The notes under the pieces are model-generated. The model searched no databases. It saw nothing but the letters and a program-made list of their open reading frames with translations, and was not told where the DNA came from. Below are positions 8,577 to 16,831 of a DNA stretch of 39,694 nucleotides, piece by piece. This DNA comes from a virus: IMG/VR virus record IMGVR_UViG_3300043436_004340, positions 1 to 39,694 of that record; one strand, 5' to 3'. Position 1 is the first letter of the stretch; each line of letters opens with the position of its first letter. The translations under genes were made by a program, and so were the position numbers.

Positions 8577-10090
8577 TAGAATGGACGGTTGTGTTCGTTT
8601 TTAGGAACTTCAAACTCTCCTTTAATCTGTATAAAAGCGGGAACAGACCAACAATTAAGTCCCTTACCTTTGATATTAAAGAAGTGATGTTGTGCCCCAA
8701 ACTGTTTTAGATGAGAAGCAACCTGATGAATCTTGAAATCGTAAAACTTATGCCGGTCTAAGAAACTCATTAAATCCTGCATTCTAAAATAAGTCCTACC
8801 GTCATTACTCCAAGGTTTACCAAGCAACATCTCATCTGCTAGTTTTGCTTGAGCACGGCCTGTGCAAAACTTTTCAAGCAACTCGGTCAGTTGTCCTTTA
8901 GGTGAAGCATCGATTGGTACATCAACCACATTAACTTGCGTGAGCAACTGCTGAACCATAGACTGCCAAGCAATCCTGTTAACAACTGGCGGCATAATGT
9001 TTAAGCAATCCATGCAGCGCTTTTGGAAGCGTGTCTGGTTTTGCAAGTCATCAGTTGCTAGCTCTAATCGTCCACCGGACTCTACATCAATAAACCAAGT
9101 TGGCGGATTAGTGTTAAGTTTAGTCAGTGTACTTAGAACCGGCATTCCAGTTGCTGCGCCTATACCGTGTTTGCGTAACCTACATTGCCCTGAATTACAG
9201 TGTGGATTAATCGGCGGTTTGCTACAGCAGTAAGCATACTCTTTCCGCTTAAGACTTTTAATTACACCCTGAACCTCTGTTGAACTAAGAGGGGGATGCA
9301 TGTACTTATGATTGTACTCTTCTACTGTATTTTCCCAGTTATCAGGAAAAGCTTTACGAGCATACACTCCTAGATTAAACAAGCCGTCGTTGCGAGTACC
9401 AGAAGGAAACCCTGACTTGATTAAATGTTGAAGACAAGGTGGACCATCAGGAAGATCTTCAGATAGTTTTATATCTATTGATTGTACTTCTTTTATGGTA
9501 AGCCGGTTGTTTTCTACATAATCAAGGAACGCTGACAAAGACATGGCATTGCCGTCTGCGTCTAATGCGTATCTTGTAGCGTTGTCTCCTGCAAAGTAAG
9601 GCATGTTGATCCACTGACCAACGTCGCCTCGCTCTGCTAAAATCTCTGTTTGCTTAGGAAAGATTTCTGCTGTGCCATAGCCAAGGGCTGCGGCAATTTC
9701 TTTTAGTTTAGTTTGTATTAAAGATGCTGGTATCCAATCGACTGAAAATAAGTATAGGTGTATGCCGCCTGATTTGCTTCTGCAAGGAACAAGTTTGTAA
9801 CCAGAATCTTTTAGTTTAGTTAAAAAATTACCGATGTTGAGACTGTATTGGTCGATGTCAATGGCACCGAATTTACAACAGCTTTCGTCGTTGATAGGTA
9901 TAATACCCAAGCCTTTAGTACCTGCAAGATGTTCTTCCCACAGGGCAAGCGAAACGGGTTCGCGCACAGTGTGTGCACGACCCGCTTGCTTTGCGCCAGC
10001 TTGGGCTACCGTTACCGAGACTTCATAAACTCCATGAGCTCTTTCAAGCCCATGAAATATAGCATGAAGACGCTCTGCGTCAGTAGCCAC
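8576..10090 (-). CDS. AEP-type DNA primase (TOTE-like)
   Basis: 504 residues. The archaeo-eukaryotic primase signature is visible: acidic pair FGAIDID (Asp78, Asp80), then SKSGGIHLYLF with His111, and a third segment TAEIFPKQTE (~140-149). A PriCT-like helical region follows (GTRNDGLFNLGVYARKAFP, ~231-249), then a four-Cys cluster YCCSKPP...HCNSGQC (Cys288, 289, 298, 303) that may bind Zn or an Fe-S cluster. This domain order resembles AEP primases of TOTE conflict systems and of several podoviruses. It replaces the TOPRIM primase-helicase of T7. It lies between the ssDNA-binding candidate and two helicases. Confidence 0.8.
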   Translation of the reverse strand: MATDAERLHAIFHGLERAHGVYEVSVTVAQAGAKQAGRAHTVREPVSLALWEEHLAGTKGLGIIPINDESCCKFGAIDIDQYSLNIGNFLTKLKDSGYKLVPCRSKSGGIHLYLFSVDWIPASLIQTKLKEIAAALGYGTAEIFPKQTEILAERGDVGQWINMPYFAGDNATRYALDADGNAMSLSAFLDYVENNRLTIKEVQSIDIKLSEDLPDGPPCLQHLIKSGFPSGTRNDGLFNLGVYARKAFPDNWENTVEEYNHKYMHPPLSSTEVQGVIKSLKRKEYAYCCSKPPINPHCNSGQCRLRKHGIGAATGMPVLSTLTKLNTNPPTWFIDVESGGRLELATDDLQNQTRFQKRCMDCLNIMPPVVNRIAWQSMVQQLLTQVNVVDVPIDASPKGQLTELLEKFCTGRAQAKLADEMLLGKPWSNDGRTYFRMQDLMSFLDRHKFYDFKIHQVASHLKQFGAQHHFFNIKGKGLNCWSVPAFIQIKGEFEVPKNEHNRPF

Positions 10091-10096
10091 TGGATG

Positions 10097-10852
10097 TTAG
10101 TATGGCAGGGAGTCGGTTTCTTTTGCTGCAGTGGAAGCACCAAGCAGCTTACCAAGGTTCTTGGTTCCGTCATATGAAGCCTTAGCCTCAAGGAACAGAG
10201 CCTTGTCCTTAACCTGCTCGCCAAGTTCAACGTGCCATCCGGTCCAGGATCCCTTGGTATTCTCCTCAATAGTCGTGCTGAGGTTGTACTCAAACGCAAA
10301 CATGGGAGGTGTGAAGGAACCACTGGGTCCCTGCAGTTTGACCGTTGTCATAAGAGACAGCCATTTGCGGCTGTTCTTAAGCTGAGTACTAGTCATTGGA
10401 ATAATGACTTTTTCTGTACCACTTTCGGTGACAATGAGACCAAAGTGATAAGCAGTCGTAGCGACAGTGTTACCATTAGGCAACTCGTCTTGACCCTTGT
10501 CGTTCTTGTGGCAGTTAGTCAGGATTGCAGCATCGCCATGTGAGGCAACAATGCCGCCGCCCGAAGTACGCGGACGCCATTCAACAAACAGCTTGGTAAA
10601 GCTGCAGGGAATAAAGCGGATGGGCGACTTCTTAGTGTCGTACAACTGACCAGTCACTGAGTTGATCACCATGCCAGGCTTGGCACCGGAAATATACTCA
10701 GGCTTGTTTTCGTTAACCTCAGGACTCAACTGCTGCAGCAACTGCAGGAATGGAATAGCAAGGTCGGCTCCAGAGACGTTCTCAAGGCCTGCTCCGTTTA
10801 GTTCTGCAAGATCGTTAATATCGATCTCACCCGGTGTTTTTTTGTTTGACAT
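10097..10852 (-). CDS. Putative ssDNA-binding protein
   Basis: 251 residues from the ATG at 10852, chosen because AGAAAGGAG lies 9 nt upstream; the longer frame from 10927 is rejected. The segment RFIPCSFTKLFVEWRPR followed by GGGIVASH, and WLSLMTTVKL, are conserved in a phage family often annotated as ssDNA-binding, with a mixed beta/OB-like composition. It sits immediately upstream of the primase, where T7-like phages keep their ssDNA-binding function. Function is inferred from context and resemblance only. Confidence 0.5.
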   Translation of the reverse strand: MSNKKTPGEIDINDLAELNGAGLENVSGADLAIPFLQLLQQLSPEVNENKPEYISGAKPGMVINSVTGQLYDTKKSPIRFIPCSFTKLFVEWRPRTSGGGIVASHGDAAILTNCHKNDKGQDELPNGNTVATTAYHFGLIVTESGTEKVIIPMTSTQLKNSRKWLSLMTTVKLQGPSGSFTPPMFAFEYNLSTTIEENTKGSWTGWHVELGEQVKDKALFLEAKASYDGTKNLGKLLGASTAAKETDSLPY

Positions 10853-10856
10853 AAGT

Positions 10857-11432
10857 CTATTCTCCTTTCTTGATGTAAGTACGTTGACCGACTGTAGCAC
10901 CAAATGTATCAAGTGGAACTGGTGCACCGCTTTCCACTTGCTCTCTGATAAACGCTTTTAGTGTCATTGGGTTGACACTTTCTTTATCAGAAAATTGTAT
11001 GCCTTCGCGTTCAAGGACCGCCTTGACTGCATTAGCTTCGTTGTGTTCACCACGATTAAACTCAGTACTGATCACGTGCTTAATAATTCCACCGTGACCA
11101 TTGTTCTCTAGCCACGTAAATGCGTCGTGTTCACGGCCTGCAGGAATTTTTGCTGTGTACCAAGGTTTAACGGTAAGCTTGGCTCCGGTCTTTAGTTTGA
11201 TTTCAGATAGACCTGCTGCAGCCAAGGCATCAGGCAAGAGTTTACCGGAAACTTCATTAAGTTGAGCACTGAGTTTGCACATCTGTTCGTCAAGTGCATT
11301 GATTTCTTGTTCAAGTACAAGTTGACGTTCAGCAAGGGCTGAGACTGTTTCTAGTTTATCAGTATCAGGAACGTCTAGGTTTGACTTAACAAACTCATTT
11401 AACAACCATTGTTCATCAGTCATGTCGCTCAT
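10857..11432 (-). CDS. Conserved phage protein of unknown function
   Basis: 191 residues. Residues ~30-65 form an alpha-helical, coiled-coil-like segment. The C-terminal domain includes TGAKLTVKPWYTAKIP, GHGGIIKHVIS, HNEANAVKAVLEREGI and a PMTLKAFIREQVESGAPVP motif, a combination seen in replication regions of various podoviruses. No catalytic motif is evident. It overlaps the previous gene by 17 bp. A role in replication or recombination is an inference from position. The start could also be the Met at residue 4. Confidence 0.6.
   Translation of the reverse strand: MSDMTDEQWLLNEFVKSNLDVPDTDKLETVSALAERQLVLEQEINALDEQMCKLSAQLNEVSGKLLPDALAAAGLSEIKLKTGAKLTVKPWYTAKIPAGREHDAFTWLENNGHGGIIKHVISTEFNRGEHNEANAVKAVLEREGIQFSDKESVNPMTLKAFIREQVESGAPVPLDTFGATVGQRTYIKKGE
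10862..10870 (-). promoter_or_regulatory. Extended Shine-Dalgarno deciding the start at 10852
   Basis: On the minus strand AGAAAGGAG ends 9 nt before the ATG at 10852. It matches the extended anti-SD at the 16S rRNA 3' end, and overlaps the last codons and stop of the upstream gene. Confidence 0.75.
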
Positions 11433-11727
11433 TTAGGTTAAGGGTGATTGGAAGATAAGTTTCGTGTTGACGATCCCACTTAAGAACTTTGACAAAGCCA
11501 TTAGTCTTTTCAGCAGCAATAGCAAAAGCTAATGACATGCCTACGGGGTCTCCCATTAAAAGCAAATAATCCTCTTTTAGAAATCCACTTAGACTTTTCT
11601 TAAGACGTTTGATTGTTGGTGCCGGTGAGAGCACTAGGTTTCCAGGGGGTAGCATGACAGACATTTCGCCATATTGACGAGCAGCAGTCAAGTTACGACC
11701 CGGGGCTTCTTGAGTTACATATACCAT
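11416..11727 (-). CDS. Hypothetical phage protein
   Basis: 103 residues. Helped by a leader with AGAAAGGAG about 14 nt before the ATG. The N-terminal half contains PGRNLTAARQYGEM; the C-terminal half has DYLLLMGDPVGMSLAFAIA and a short beta segment. The composition looks like a small alpha/beta fold. It belongs to the packed replication block. No family assigned. Confidence 0.55.
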   Translation of the reverse strand: MVYVTQEAPGRNLTAARQYGEMSVMLPPGNLVLSPAPTIKRLKKSLSGFLKEDYLLLMGDPVGMSLAFAIAAEKTNGFVKVLKWDRQHETYLPITLNLNERHD

Positions 11728-11760
11728 ATTATTATTACGATCTCCTTTCTTGGTTTATTA

Positions 11761-12156
11761 TTATTCGGTTGAACTGAGGGGTAAACTGAAAAGATAATTA
11801 AAAAGTACAAGTGAGCTCTCAGCTTCAGTCACGTGATCTGATCCAATTACTTTTACGTATTTACCTTGTTCCACGGTTTTGAATGGTGGTTTCCAAAGTA
11901 CATGGACTTTTCTTTTTGGATGATATTGCCAGACATACACATTTTTCATGTGTTCACCTCTAGCGTGTATCCAAGCGTTTTGACTAGGTTGAAGTAAAAC
12001 CGTGTTGCTGCATTTTAGTTCAAGCCAGATTTCTTTTTCTTTATACGCAACATTGACATCAGGTTGACCTGCACCAACCGCATTTTCAAACCTTTGCCAG
12101 TGAGCTCCTAAAAACTTTTGTTTAAGATACCTGTACAGTTCTTTTTCTGTATTCAC
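11761..12156 (-). CDS. VRR-NUC-like endonuclease (possible Holliday junction resolvase)
   Basis: 131 residues. The PD-(D/E)XK core is visible as GAGQPDVNV (Asp33), then IWLELKC (Glu46, Lys48), with an upstream Glu24 and a downstream QPSQNAWIHA helix typical of VRR-NUC proteins. Phage members are thought to resolve branched DNA before packaging or to degrade host DNA. The start is GTG at 12156, overlapping the previous stop as TAGTG. Confidence 0.7.
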   Translation of the reverse strand: MNTEKELYRYLKQKFLGAHWQRFENAVGAGQPDVNVAYKEKEIWLELKCSNTVLLQPSQNAWIHARGEHMKNVYVWQYHPKRKVHVLWKPPFKTVEQGKYVKVIGSDHVTEAESSLVLFNYLFSLPLSSTE

Positions 12157-12407
12157 TACTTGGTAATTTTACGCCAGTTATCCTTCCACAAAACCTTAGC
12201 AATTCTATTTGCGTAACTGTTAACAAGTTTTTCAGACATATTAGGATTGAGTAAGTGCAGGGTTTCGTGAATGACCGTGTCTAACCGCTCTTTGCTAGAT
12301 TGATTAGTACAAATTTCAATTATGTTTTCTTTCTGATGAGCCATACCCAAAGCTTTTTCACGGCCAAGTTTACGTTCAACAAGTTTAATTTTGTTTGGTA
12401 ATGCCAT
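12156..12407 (-). CDS. Minimal zincin-like protein with HExxH
   Basis: 83 residues. VIHETLHLLNP carries an HExxH motif (His47, Glu48, His51), and a following helix (SEKLVNSYANRIAKVL) could supply the third ligand. This is far shorter than standard metallopeptidases but resembles small zincin-like proteins beside DNA polymerase genes in other phages. Activity is unproven. It starts 3 bp after the polymerase stop. Confidence 0.65.
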   Translation of the reverse strand: MALPNKIKLVERKLGREKALGMAHQKENIIEICTNQSSKERLDTVIHETLHLLNPNMSEKLVNSYANRIAKVLWKDNWRKITK

Positions 12408-12410
12408 ATG

Positions 12411-14279
12411 TTAGATGTCTGTCCAGCTGTTACCCAGTGTTAGATCTGCTTTGATGGGAACTTTAAGCTTGACGCAGGTTTCCATCAGTGCTTTAATTTT
12501 GTGTGCCTGCTCTTCTGACTCAACAGAATAATCAAGTTCATCGTGTACCTGAAGATGTGGCACTAAACCGGTTTCATTGTACACAGTCAACATTGCCTTC
12601 TTTGTCATGTCAGCAGATGAACCCTGAATAAGGGCATTCAAAGCTTTGTGGACCATGGCTCGTTGTATAGGTACATCGCCAAGTTCCTGCTTAATCTTTT
12701 CAAGCGGAGCAGGGGTATAATAAGATGTTCCTTTAAAACTAGGTTCATACAGATTAAAATTCCTACGTCTTCCTAGTAAAGTAGTTATGAATCCTCTAGA
12801 CATCGCTGCCCTTGACGTTTCAATAGCAAGTTCTTTAACAAAAGGAACACGGCGATGGTATTGTTCAAACAAAGTTTGCGCGTCTTCTTTATTTCGGTTA
12901 AGTTCAGCAGCTAGTTTATTAACGCCCATACCATACATCATACCAAGGTTAATGGTCTTTGCATCACGTCTAGTAATGCCAGCCATATCAGCAACTGCTT
13001 GGTGGAAATCCATATCGGGATTATTAATAAACTGATTGCCAAGTTCCTGTGCGCTTTCCATTTTGCAAGTCATTGCATAGTGGACAAGGACTCTTGGTTC
13101 TTGCTGACTATAATCTAGTTTTGCCCAGTATTTTCCTTCTTCTGGTATAAAAAGATTACGTACAAGAGGAGCATGTACTCCACGTGCAGGGATTTGCTGG
13201 AGGTTAGGGTTTTCACTACTAAATCTTCCTGTACGCGTACCTGAATCGTCTTTACGTAGTTGATTAAACTTAGCGTGGATTCTTCCGTTATGGTTGTGCT
13301 TCAAGATCAATTGATCTATGTACACTGTCCGTAGTCTATCAAGTTTGCGCCAGCTAGATAATGCCACTAAGAAAGGTGCTTGACTAGTACTGATAAACGC
13401 ATTATCAAAACTAGGATTACCTATCATAGTCCTTGGGTAGTTAATTGATTGCTTGTCACAAGCTCGAGCAAGGTCTGCGTTAGACCAGGGGTTAAACTCA
13501 AATCCAGCCAGTTTATACAAAGCACGCAACTGAACGGTGGCTGATCGTTCTAATTGCAAACTAGCCGTTGACGCTTTTTCTAGATCAATCCTTACTCCTT
13601 GAAACCGCATTTTAAGCAATAGATCTGTAATGTCAGTCTCAAGTTCAAAAATACTAGACAAGTTGTTTGCTGCAATCTTAGGCAGTTGCAAATTAAAAAT
13701 TGCAAGAGTTTGCCTTGCATCTGCTTCGGCATACGGTCCAACAAACTTGCTATGTAAGTGGTGCAATCCTCCTTTAGGATCTACGCCATAGGACTTGGCT
13801 GCTTCAATAAGAAGACTCTCATCCTTAGTTTCGTTAAGATATTCTTTTGCTAGCGCATTAAGACTATAACTAAGCTTTTCCTCGTTAAGAAGTGGTTCTG
13901 CAATTTGGATGTCGTATTTTTTACCAACAACTTCGATACCAGTAGCTTTAAGCCATTCAAGATCATACAGGAAATTGGCGCCTACTTTTTTCTGATGCGG
14001 TCGAGAAAACTCTTTACGCGCCCACTCGACCACACGATTGCGATCAAGATTCCCACCATCACCATGCTTGAAAGGAAAATAACCGTTATACCCAGTATCT
14101 GTAGCCACTGATATGCCAACAACGTAACCGTCATGACGTACTGCGCCAGGGCCTTTAGTTTTAAGACCAGGATCGCAAGTCTCGGTATCGATTGCAATGA
14201 TTTTAGCATCTGATAAATCGGGTAATACTTCTGGCGGTGCCCAGTTACTCGTAGGAGCAAACAAAGGTTGTTGTGTCAT
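12411..14279 (-). CDS. polA: Family A DNA polymerase with 3'-5' exonuclease
   Basis: 622 residues from the ATG at 14279, which overlaps the upstream stop as ATGA; the longer frame from 14348 is rejected. The exonuclease domain has IAIDTETCDP (Asp31, Glu33), GANFLYDLEW (~102-111, Exo II) and YAEADARQTL (Exo III). Polymerase motifs are A, AKLDYSQQEPR (Asp389), B, RRDAKTINLGMMYG (~437-450), and C, LQVHDELD (~576-583). The residue matching E. coli Phe762 is Leu445. There is no 5'-3' nuclease domain. It is the replicative polymerase. Confidence 0.95.
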   Translation of the reverse strand: MTQQPLFAPTSNWAPPEVLPDLSDAKIIAIDTETCDPGLKTKGPGAVRHDGYVVGISVATDTGYNGYFPFKHGDGGNLDRNRVVEWARKEFSRPHQKKVGANFLYDLEWLKATGIEVVGKKYDIQIAEPLLNEEKLSYSLNALAKEYLNETKDESLLIEAAKSYGVDPKGGLHHLHSKFVGPYAEADARQTLAIFNLQLPKIAANNLSSIFELETDITDLLLKMRFQGVRIDLEKASTASLQLERSATVQLRALYKLAGFEFNPWSNADLARACDKQSINYPRTMIGNPSFDNAFISTSQAPFLVALSSWRKLDRLRTVYIDQLILKHNHNGRIHAKFNQLRKDDSGTRTGRFSSENPNLQQIPARGVHAPLVRNLFIPEEGKYWAKLDYSQQEPRVLVHYAMTCKMESAQELGNQFINNPDMDFHQAVADMAGITRRDAKTINLGMMYGMGVNKLAAELNRNKEDAQTLFEQYHRRVPFVKELAIETSRAAMSRGFITTLLGRRRNFNLYEPSFKGTSYYTPAPLEKIKQELGDVPIQRAMVHKALNALIQGSSADMTKKAMLTVYNETGLVPHLQVHDELDYSVESEEQAHKIKALMETCVKLKVPIKADLTLGNSWTDI

Positions 14280-14647
14280 TTGTCGGTGGGATTGATCGCT
14301 TCCTTGATCTCGGCAAGTTCCTTCTCGGCTTTTTCTGCTCGCTTGCAAGCAATGCGAAACTCGGTATCTAGGAACGAATTGATGTCCTGTGATTGGAGCA
14401 AGTCGGATTCTGTCTTGAGGAGTTGGTGGTTTAGCTTTGCGACCTCGGCACTAAGAGTGCAATTTGATATTTTCCACTCCAGCAGGTCGTCACCTAATGC
14501 GGCTTGGATCTCTTTAACCTCGGCTTTGGATGCGGCGAGTTCTCGTTCCAGCATCATGCCTATGGTGTAATGCACCCAGTCTGAGGTTTTGCCGTCATAG
14601 TATCGCTCACGAGCGGCATCGGTTCGTGGTGTGTCGGTTGTTGTCAT
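14276..14647 (-). CDS. Hypothetical coiled-coil protein
   Basis: 123 residues from the ATG at 14647, overlapping the upstream stop as ATGA. The N-terminus TPRTDAARERYYDG and LERELAASKAEVKEIQAAL lead into a long helical, coiled-coil-like region up to the C-terminus (residues ~30-115). Proteins with a TPRTDA-type start and a coiled coil are frequent in environmental phages and have no known function. Codon use is like its neighbours. Confidence 0.6.
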   Translation of the reverse strand: MTTTDTPRTDAARERYYDGKTSDWVHYTIGMMLERELAASKAEVKEIQAALGDDLLEWKISNCTLSAEVAKLNHQLLKTESDLLQSQDINSFLDTEFRIACKRAEKAEKELAEIKEAINPTDK

Positions 14648-15483
14648 AGTACATGGGTGAGGAAGTCTGTGCATTTATTGTGATCATTCATCCACTCACG
14701 ATGTTTTTTATCTTTGGCTGCTCCAAGGTAGTCAACAAGCTCACTAGCATCATCAAAAAAATAATGATCAAACTCTTCGCATACACCGTCAGGAGTATTA
14801 ATACAATCCTGAGCTGCAGCTTCATTAGACACATACAAGTGCTGACTGCCGGCATTGAGAGTAAGATAACCTAGATTTCCACAAAGGAAATTATCGCTAG
14901 CCGATTTTAAAACTGTTATTACTCCGGCTGAAATCATACTAAAGTTAAACACATCATAAGGCCATCCAAGCCAAATGTCTGATGATCGCATATTAGCAAT
15001 GCAATGAAGTTCGTGGTCACGGTATAGAAACTGCAATGAAAGAGTGCAAGGAACGTCTTTAGTTTCAGGAGGGTTTTCTCTCCATATGTTAATGACTGCT
15101 TGTCTTGAGTGAGGATCTTTAAGTAACTTTTCAATGACATAAGTCATCTGATCAAAGATCTTTGGACCATAAGAACCAAAAAATGTTTCACCGTTATCAC
15201 TGAAGTTCTTAATAGCTTTACTATAGGGTTCAATAGTACTGACACGGTTATCACCGGTAAGTATCCAGTGGGCTTCGGCAGCCATAAACTTGAAACCTAG
15301 ATTGCGAGCAGGATTATTAACCACAGGCTGCGACATATTAATCCGCGTCCTATGACCAACGATCTCCCTAATTGGCATCCCTCTTGGAGACGCAATAACA
15401 GGTTGATTGATAAGGGCTTTAAGGGTTTTCTTCCATACAGAAGAAGCCGATAATGGGTTTGGATCTAGACAAATAGTGGACAT
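14644..15483 (-). CDS. ThyA-family dNMP (hydroxy)methyltransferase, probably dCMP-specific
   Basis: 279 residues with the thymidylate synthase fold: Glu70 in AAEAHWILTGD, Arg127 in DPHSRQAVINIW, catalytic Cys146 in DVPCTLSLQF, MRSSD (166-169) and the sugar-binding HLY (215-217). At the position of E. coli ThyA Asn177, which selects dUMP, this protein has Asp177 (LGWPYD). T4 dCMP hydroxymethylase has Asp at the same place within MRSND...FRND. So the likely substrate is dCMP and the product 5-hydroxymethyl- or 5-methyl-dCMP, although plain thymidylate synthesis cannot be excluded. It lies with a dNMP kinase and a dCMP deaminase. Confidence 0.75.
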   Translation of the reverse strand: MSTICLDPNPLSASSVWKKTLKALINQPVIASPRGMPIREIVGHRTRINMSQPVVNNPARNLGFKFMAAEAHWILTGDNRVSTIEPYSKAIKNFSDNGETFFGSYGPKIFDQMTYVIEKLLKDPHSRQAVINIWRENPPETKDVPCTLSLQFLYRDHELHCIANMRSSDIWLGWPYDVFNFSMISAGVITVLKSASDNFLCGNLGYLTLNAGSQHLYVSNEAAAQDCINTPDGVCEEFDHYFFDDASELVDYLGAAKDKKHREWMNDHNKCTDFLTHVL

Positions 15484-15484
15484 G

Positions 15485-16051
15485 TTAGTAAGTTAAAGAT
15501 GAAATGAATTTGTTGATGTCTTGGCCATCTGAATCAATGTCGTAATGAAACAATTTTGTTTTGGGGTGATATTGTTCCATGTGCAAGTACCATTCGTTGT
15601 ACAGCATATAGATTTTTTCCCACTCATCAAGATTATATGGGTGATCTTCATCGACGTTGTTAGTGTATCGCTTAAGAGCGTTTTTAATGCTGCCAGGAAT
15701 ACAATAAATGTGGATTGCATTAACAGCTTCTAAGCGATTGTGGTGCTCAAGATAATCTATTGTTTGCCATGGATCGTTGTCAAGTTCGACAGTGCTGTTA
15801 TAAATGTTGCCACGAACTTGGAGACCATAAATCATTTCTGAAGGATACAAGCGATCAATAACTACTGGTCCATCTTGAGCATACTCTAGCGCTTGGTTAA
15901 GAACCGTGCGATGATAATGCATTACGTCTAGTCCCTTTGTATATGAACTATGAAAATACTGCGCCTTCCAATAGTCACAAAGTTTTTTGGCAAGAGTAGT
16001 TTTGCCGCTGCAATCAGGTCCTTCAAGAAGAATAATACCGGGGGTTGTCAT
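15485..16051 (-). CDS. Deoxynucleoside monophosphate kinase (thymidylate kinase-like)
   Basis: 188 residues. The P-loop is EGPDCSGKTTLAKKL (~10-24) and the DRx segment is VVIDRLYPSEMIYG (Asp66, Arg67), as in thymidylate kinase-like phage enzymes. It phosphorylates a dNMP to a dNDP. Its place 1 bp upstream of the ThyA-family gene suggests it acts on that enzyme's product, as T4 gp1 acts on hydroxymethyl-dCMP. The C-terminal half is divergent, so the exact nucleotide cannot be read from the sequence. Confidence 0.78.
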   Translation of the reverse strand: MTTPGIILLEGPDCSGKTTLAKKLCDYWKAQYFHSSYTKGLDVMHYHRTVLNQALEYAQDGPVVIDRLYPSEMIYGLQVRGNIYNSTVELDNDPWQTIDYLEHHNRLEAVNAIHIYCIPGSIKNALKRYTNNVDEDHPYNLDEWEKIYMLYNEWYLHMEQYHPKTKLFHYDIDSDGQDINKFISSLTY

Positions 16052-16052
16052 A

Positions 16053-16484
16053 TTAGGATATTTGAATTAGTTCTACGCCGTGAAACTTAAGTATCTCAAC
16101 AGCTTCAGAGTTATAGTCGTCGTGATACAAGACATACTTTACGCCATGCGACGCAAGCAAAGTGCTACATTCATTGCAAGGCAGCGTCGTTATAGCCACG
16201 GTTTTTACGTCACCGCGTTTAAACAAGGAACAAAGGTTCTGCTCAGCATGGAACATAAACTTGCGCCGTTTATCTCTGTCTTGCCAAAAACCTGCACTAG
16301 CCTTTTTACCGGCAGCAAGGCCATTGTATGCAGTGCCAATGACTCGATTGTTTTTGTCAAGGGCAACTGCACCAACCTGCCTGAATGGATCCTCGCTGCG
16401 TCTTGATGCAACAAAGGCAAGTTCCATAGCGTACCGCTCAATAGACAAGCGGCTTGCGTTTTCTACACTAGGTTTTTTAGGCAT
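16053..16484 (-). CDS. dCMP deaminase
   Basis: 143 residues. Zinc-binding motifs are FHAEQN (His79, Glu81) and LPCNECSTLL (Cys103, Cys106), with SEDPFRQVGAV upstream, all typical of the cytidine/dCMP deaminase family. It converts dCMP to dUMP for thymidylate synthesis. It overlaps the MazG-like gene by 22 bp and precedes the kinase by 1 bp. Having it beside a dCMP-type ThyA enzyme mirrors T4, which uses both. Confidence 0.85.
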   Translation of the reverse strand: MPKKPSVENASRLSIERYAMELAFVASRRSEDPFRQVGAVALDKNNRVIGTAYNGLAAGKKASAGFWQDRDKRRKFMFHAEQNLCSLFKRGDVKTVAITTLPCNECSTLLASHGVKYVLYHDDYNSEAVEILKFHGVELIQIS

Positions 16485-16831
16485 GGTGCTTTCCAGTTTT
16501 TAGGCTTGACAACATCATATTCAGAGTTGCGCTTGCTTTCGTCCTTAGACTTAGCTCTTACTTTAGACATGTTAGCGGCATGAACCCGCCGCCACGCTTC
16601 GGCAAAGTTGTACCCTTGCATTGCAGCCGTGCCCATTGCAACATAAACCAGATCCACGAGCGCGTCAAGTTGACCCTCGTAATCCTCCAGCTGTAAAGCC
16701 CGCTCATATTCATTAAGCTCTTCATTTAGGAATTTAAGTCTAAAGACTGCGAGGTGCTTTGGCAATGGCTTTGGCTTGCTTGGCAGTGGCAACTGAAACT
16801 TCCTGTGAAATTCCAGGATGTCGTACCACAT
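16463..16831 (-). CDS. MazG-like nucleotide pyrophosphohydrolase
   Basis: 122 residues from the ATG at 16831, where homology-like sequence begins (MWYDILEFHRKF). The all-alpha NTP-PPase motif is FLNEELNEYERAL (Glu37, Glu38, Glu41) with a downstream LDALVDLVYVAMG (Asp56, Asp60), then AWRRVHAANMSKVR. It hydrolyses NTP/dNTP to NMP and pyrophosphate; in this setting a dCTPase-like role is possible. No strong Shine-Dalgarno is seen and the 5' end overlaps the preceding small gene by 92 bp in another frame. Confidence 0.75.
   Translation of the reverse strand: MWYDILEFHRKFQLPLPSKPKPLPKHLAVFRLKFLNEELNEYERALQLEDYEGQLDALVDLVYVAMGTAAMQGYNFAEAWRRVHAANMSKVRAKSKDESKRNSEYDVVKPKNWKAPCLKNLV

Noticed and set aside
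10853-10927. 25-residue extension of the ssDNA-binding candidate
   Set aside because: The strong AGAAAGGAG 9 nt before 10852 decides the start.
14280-14348. 23-residue N-terminal extension of the DNA polymerase
   Set aside because: It overlaps the upstream gene, looks unlike a polymerase start, and the ATGA overlap at 14279 is the genome's usual coupling.
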